From the NCBI GenBank assembly GCA_005881995.1, contig VBHV01000613.1, forward strand, positions 1 to 6,656: DNA of 6,656 nt, in the 5' to 3' direction. Origin of the DNA: Chloroflexota bacterium (lineage in GTDB: Bacteria > Chloroflexota > Ktedonobacteria > Ktedonobacterales > Ktedonobacteraceae). Positions 6,443 to 6,656 of this stretch are shown piece after piece; the stretch's first letter is position 1, and each line of letters starts with the position of its first letter. The notes beneath the pieces are model-generated. The model was not told the DNA's origin and did no database searches. It saw nothing but the letters and a program-made list of their open reading frames with translations. Position numbers and translations under genes: made by a program.

Positions 6443-6637
6443 TTACGGTTGTTTTTTACGCGGCAACAGCAGAATAGAGACGAGGGCGTAGCCGGAGCAG
6501 CCCAACAGCAGCAGCGAAAAGACGATGCTTTCCCCTACGTTTTCGGGGTCGGGATGAAGCAGTTGAGCCATTCCCCACCAGAGAAAGACGGCAAAGACCA
6601 TAAATAAGAGAATGGTGCTTAATAGTTTCTTGTTCAA
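6443..6637 (-). CDS. Small two-helix membrane protein, hypothetical
   Basis: The 64-residue product has two hydrophobic segments, about residues 4-27 and 37-58, joined by a short polar loop (HPDPENVGES) and ended by a basic PRKKQP tail. The Lys-Lys start and basic end place both termini in the cytoplasm by the positive-inside rule. The start is TTG (6637-6635): an in-frame TAA stands one codon further upstream (6643-6641), and the first ATG would remove twelve residues and half of helix one. An AAGGAA block precedes the TTG at about 11 nt. The TAA may be the end of a preceding gene in the same operon, but only its last codons could be in view. The stop is 18 nt ahead of the GNAT start. No family is recognised. 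Two well-formed helices and operon spacing argue that it is real. Confidence 0.65.
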   Translation of the reverse strand: MNKKLLSTILLFMVFAVFLWWGMAQLLHPDPENVGESIVFSLLLLGCSGYALVSILLLPRKKQP

Positions 6638-6656
6638 GCGTTACTTGGTTCCTTTC

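Overview
The window is 6.66 kb of bacterial chromosome with six genes, all on the minus strand, so transcription runs from right to left. In transcription order they encode: a 64-residue two-helix membrane protein, a GNAT-family N-acetyltransferase, a polytopic GT87/DUF2029-type glycosyltransferase, a large TPR protein, a 23S rRNA m5U methyltransferase (RlmD/RumA type), and the first 136 residues of a Maf nucleotide pyrophosphatase, which runs off the left edge. There is no rRNA, tRNA, CRISPR array, insertion sequence or phage gene. Coding density is high, and the many open frames on the plus strand are antisense shadows of these genes.

The moderately GC-rich coding sequence, long co-directional gene run, GT-C mannosyltransferase-like membrane protein and multi-domain TPR protein suggest a free-living bacterium. 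The TPR protein's module around residues 124-249 resembles, from memory, proteins of Ktedonobacteria (Chloroflexota). This assignment is an inference and was not tested by any search.

Right part (5957-6656): the small membrane protein, started from TTG, lies 18 nt ahead of the GNAT gene. The GNAT gene has a clear GGTGAG ribosome binding site. An imperfect GC-rich hairpin follows its stop codon. Middle (4044-5956): a 200-nt gap without a gene, then the GT87-like membrane protein, which has about ten membrane helices and an 85-residue proline-rich polar tail. Left part (1-4043): a 98-nt gap holding a perfect 7-bp dyad and a candidate extended -10, then three genes joined by 4-nt ATGA overlaps: TPR protein, rlmD, maf.

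The three overlapping genes almost certainly form one translationally coupled unit. RlmD puts 5-methyluridine into 23S rRNA, and characterised Maf proteins of the YhdE type hydrolyse modified pyrimidine triphosphates including m5UTP. The pairing therefore makes sense as modification plus nucleotide-pool cleaning. The role of the TPR protein that opens the unit is unknown. I see no strong evidence of a new defence or mobile system. The most interesting points are the TPR-rlmD-maf coupling, the architecture of the TPR protein, and the dyad in its leader.
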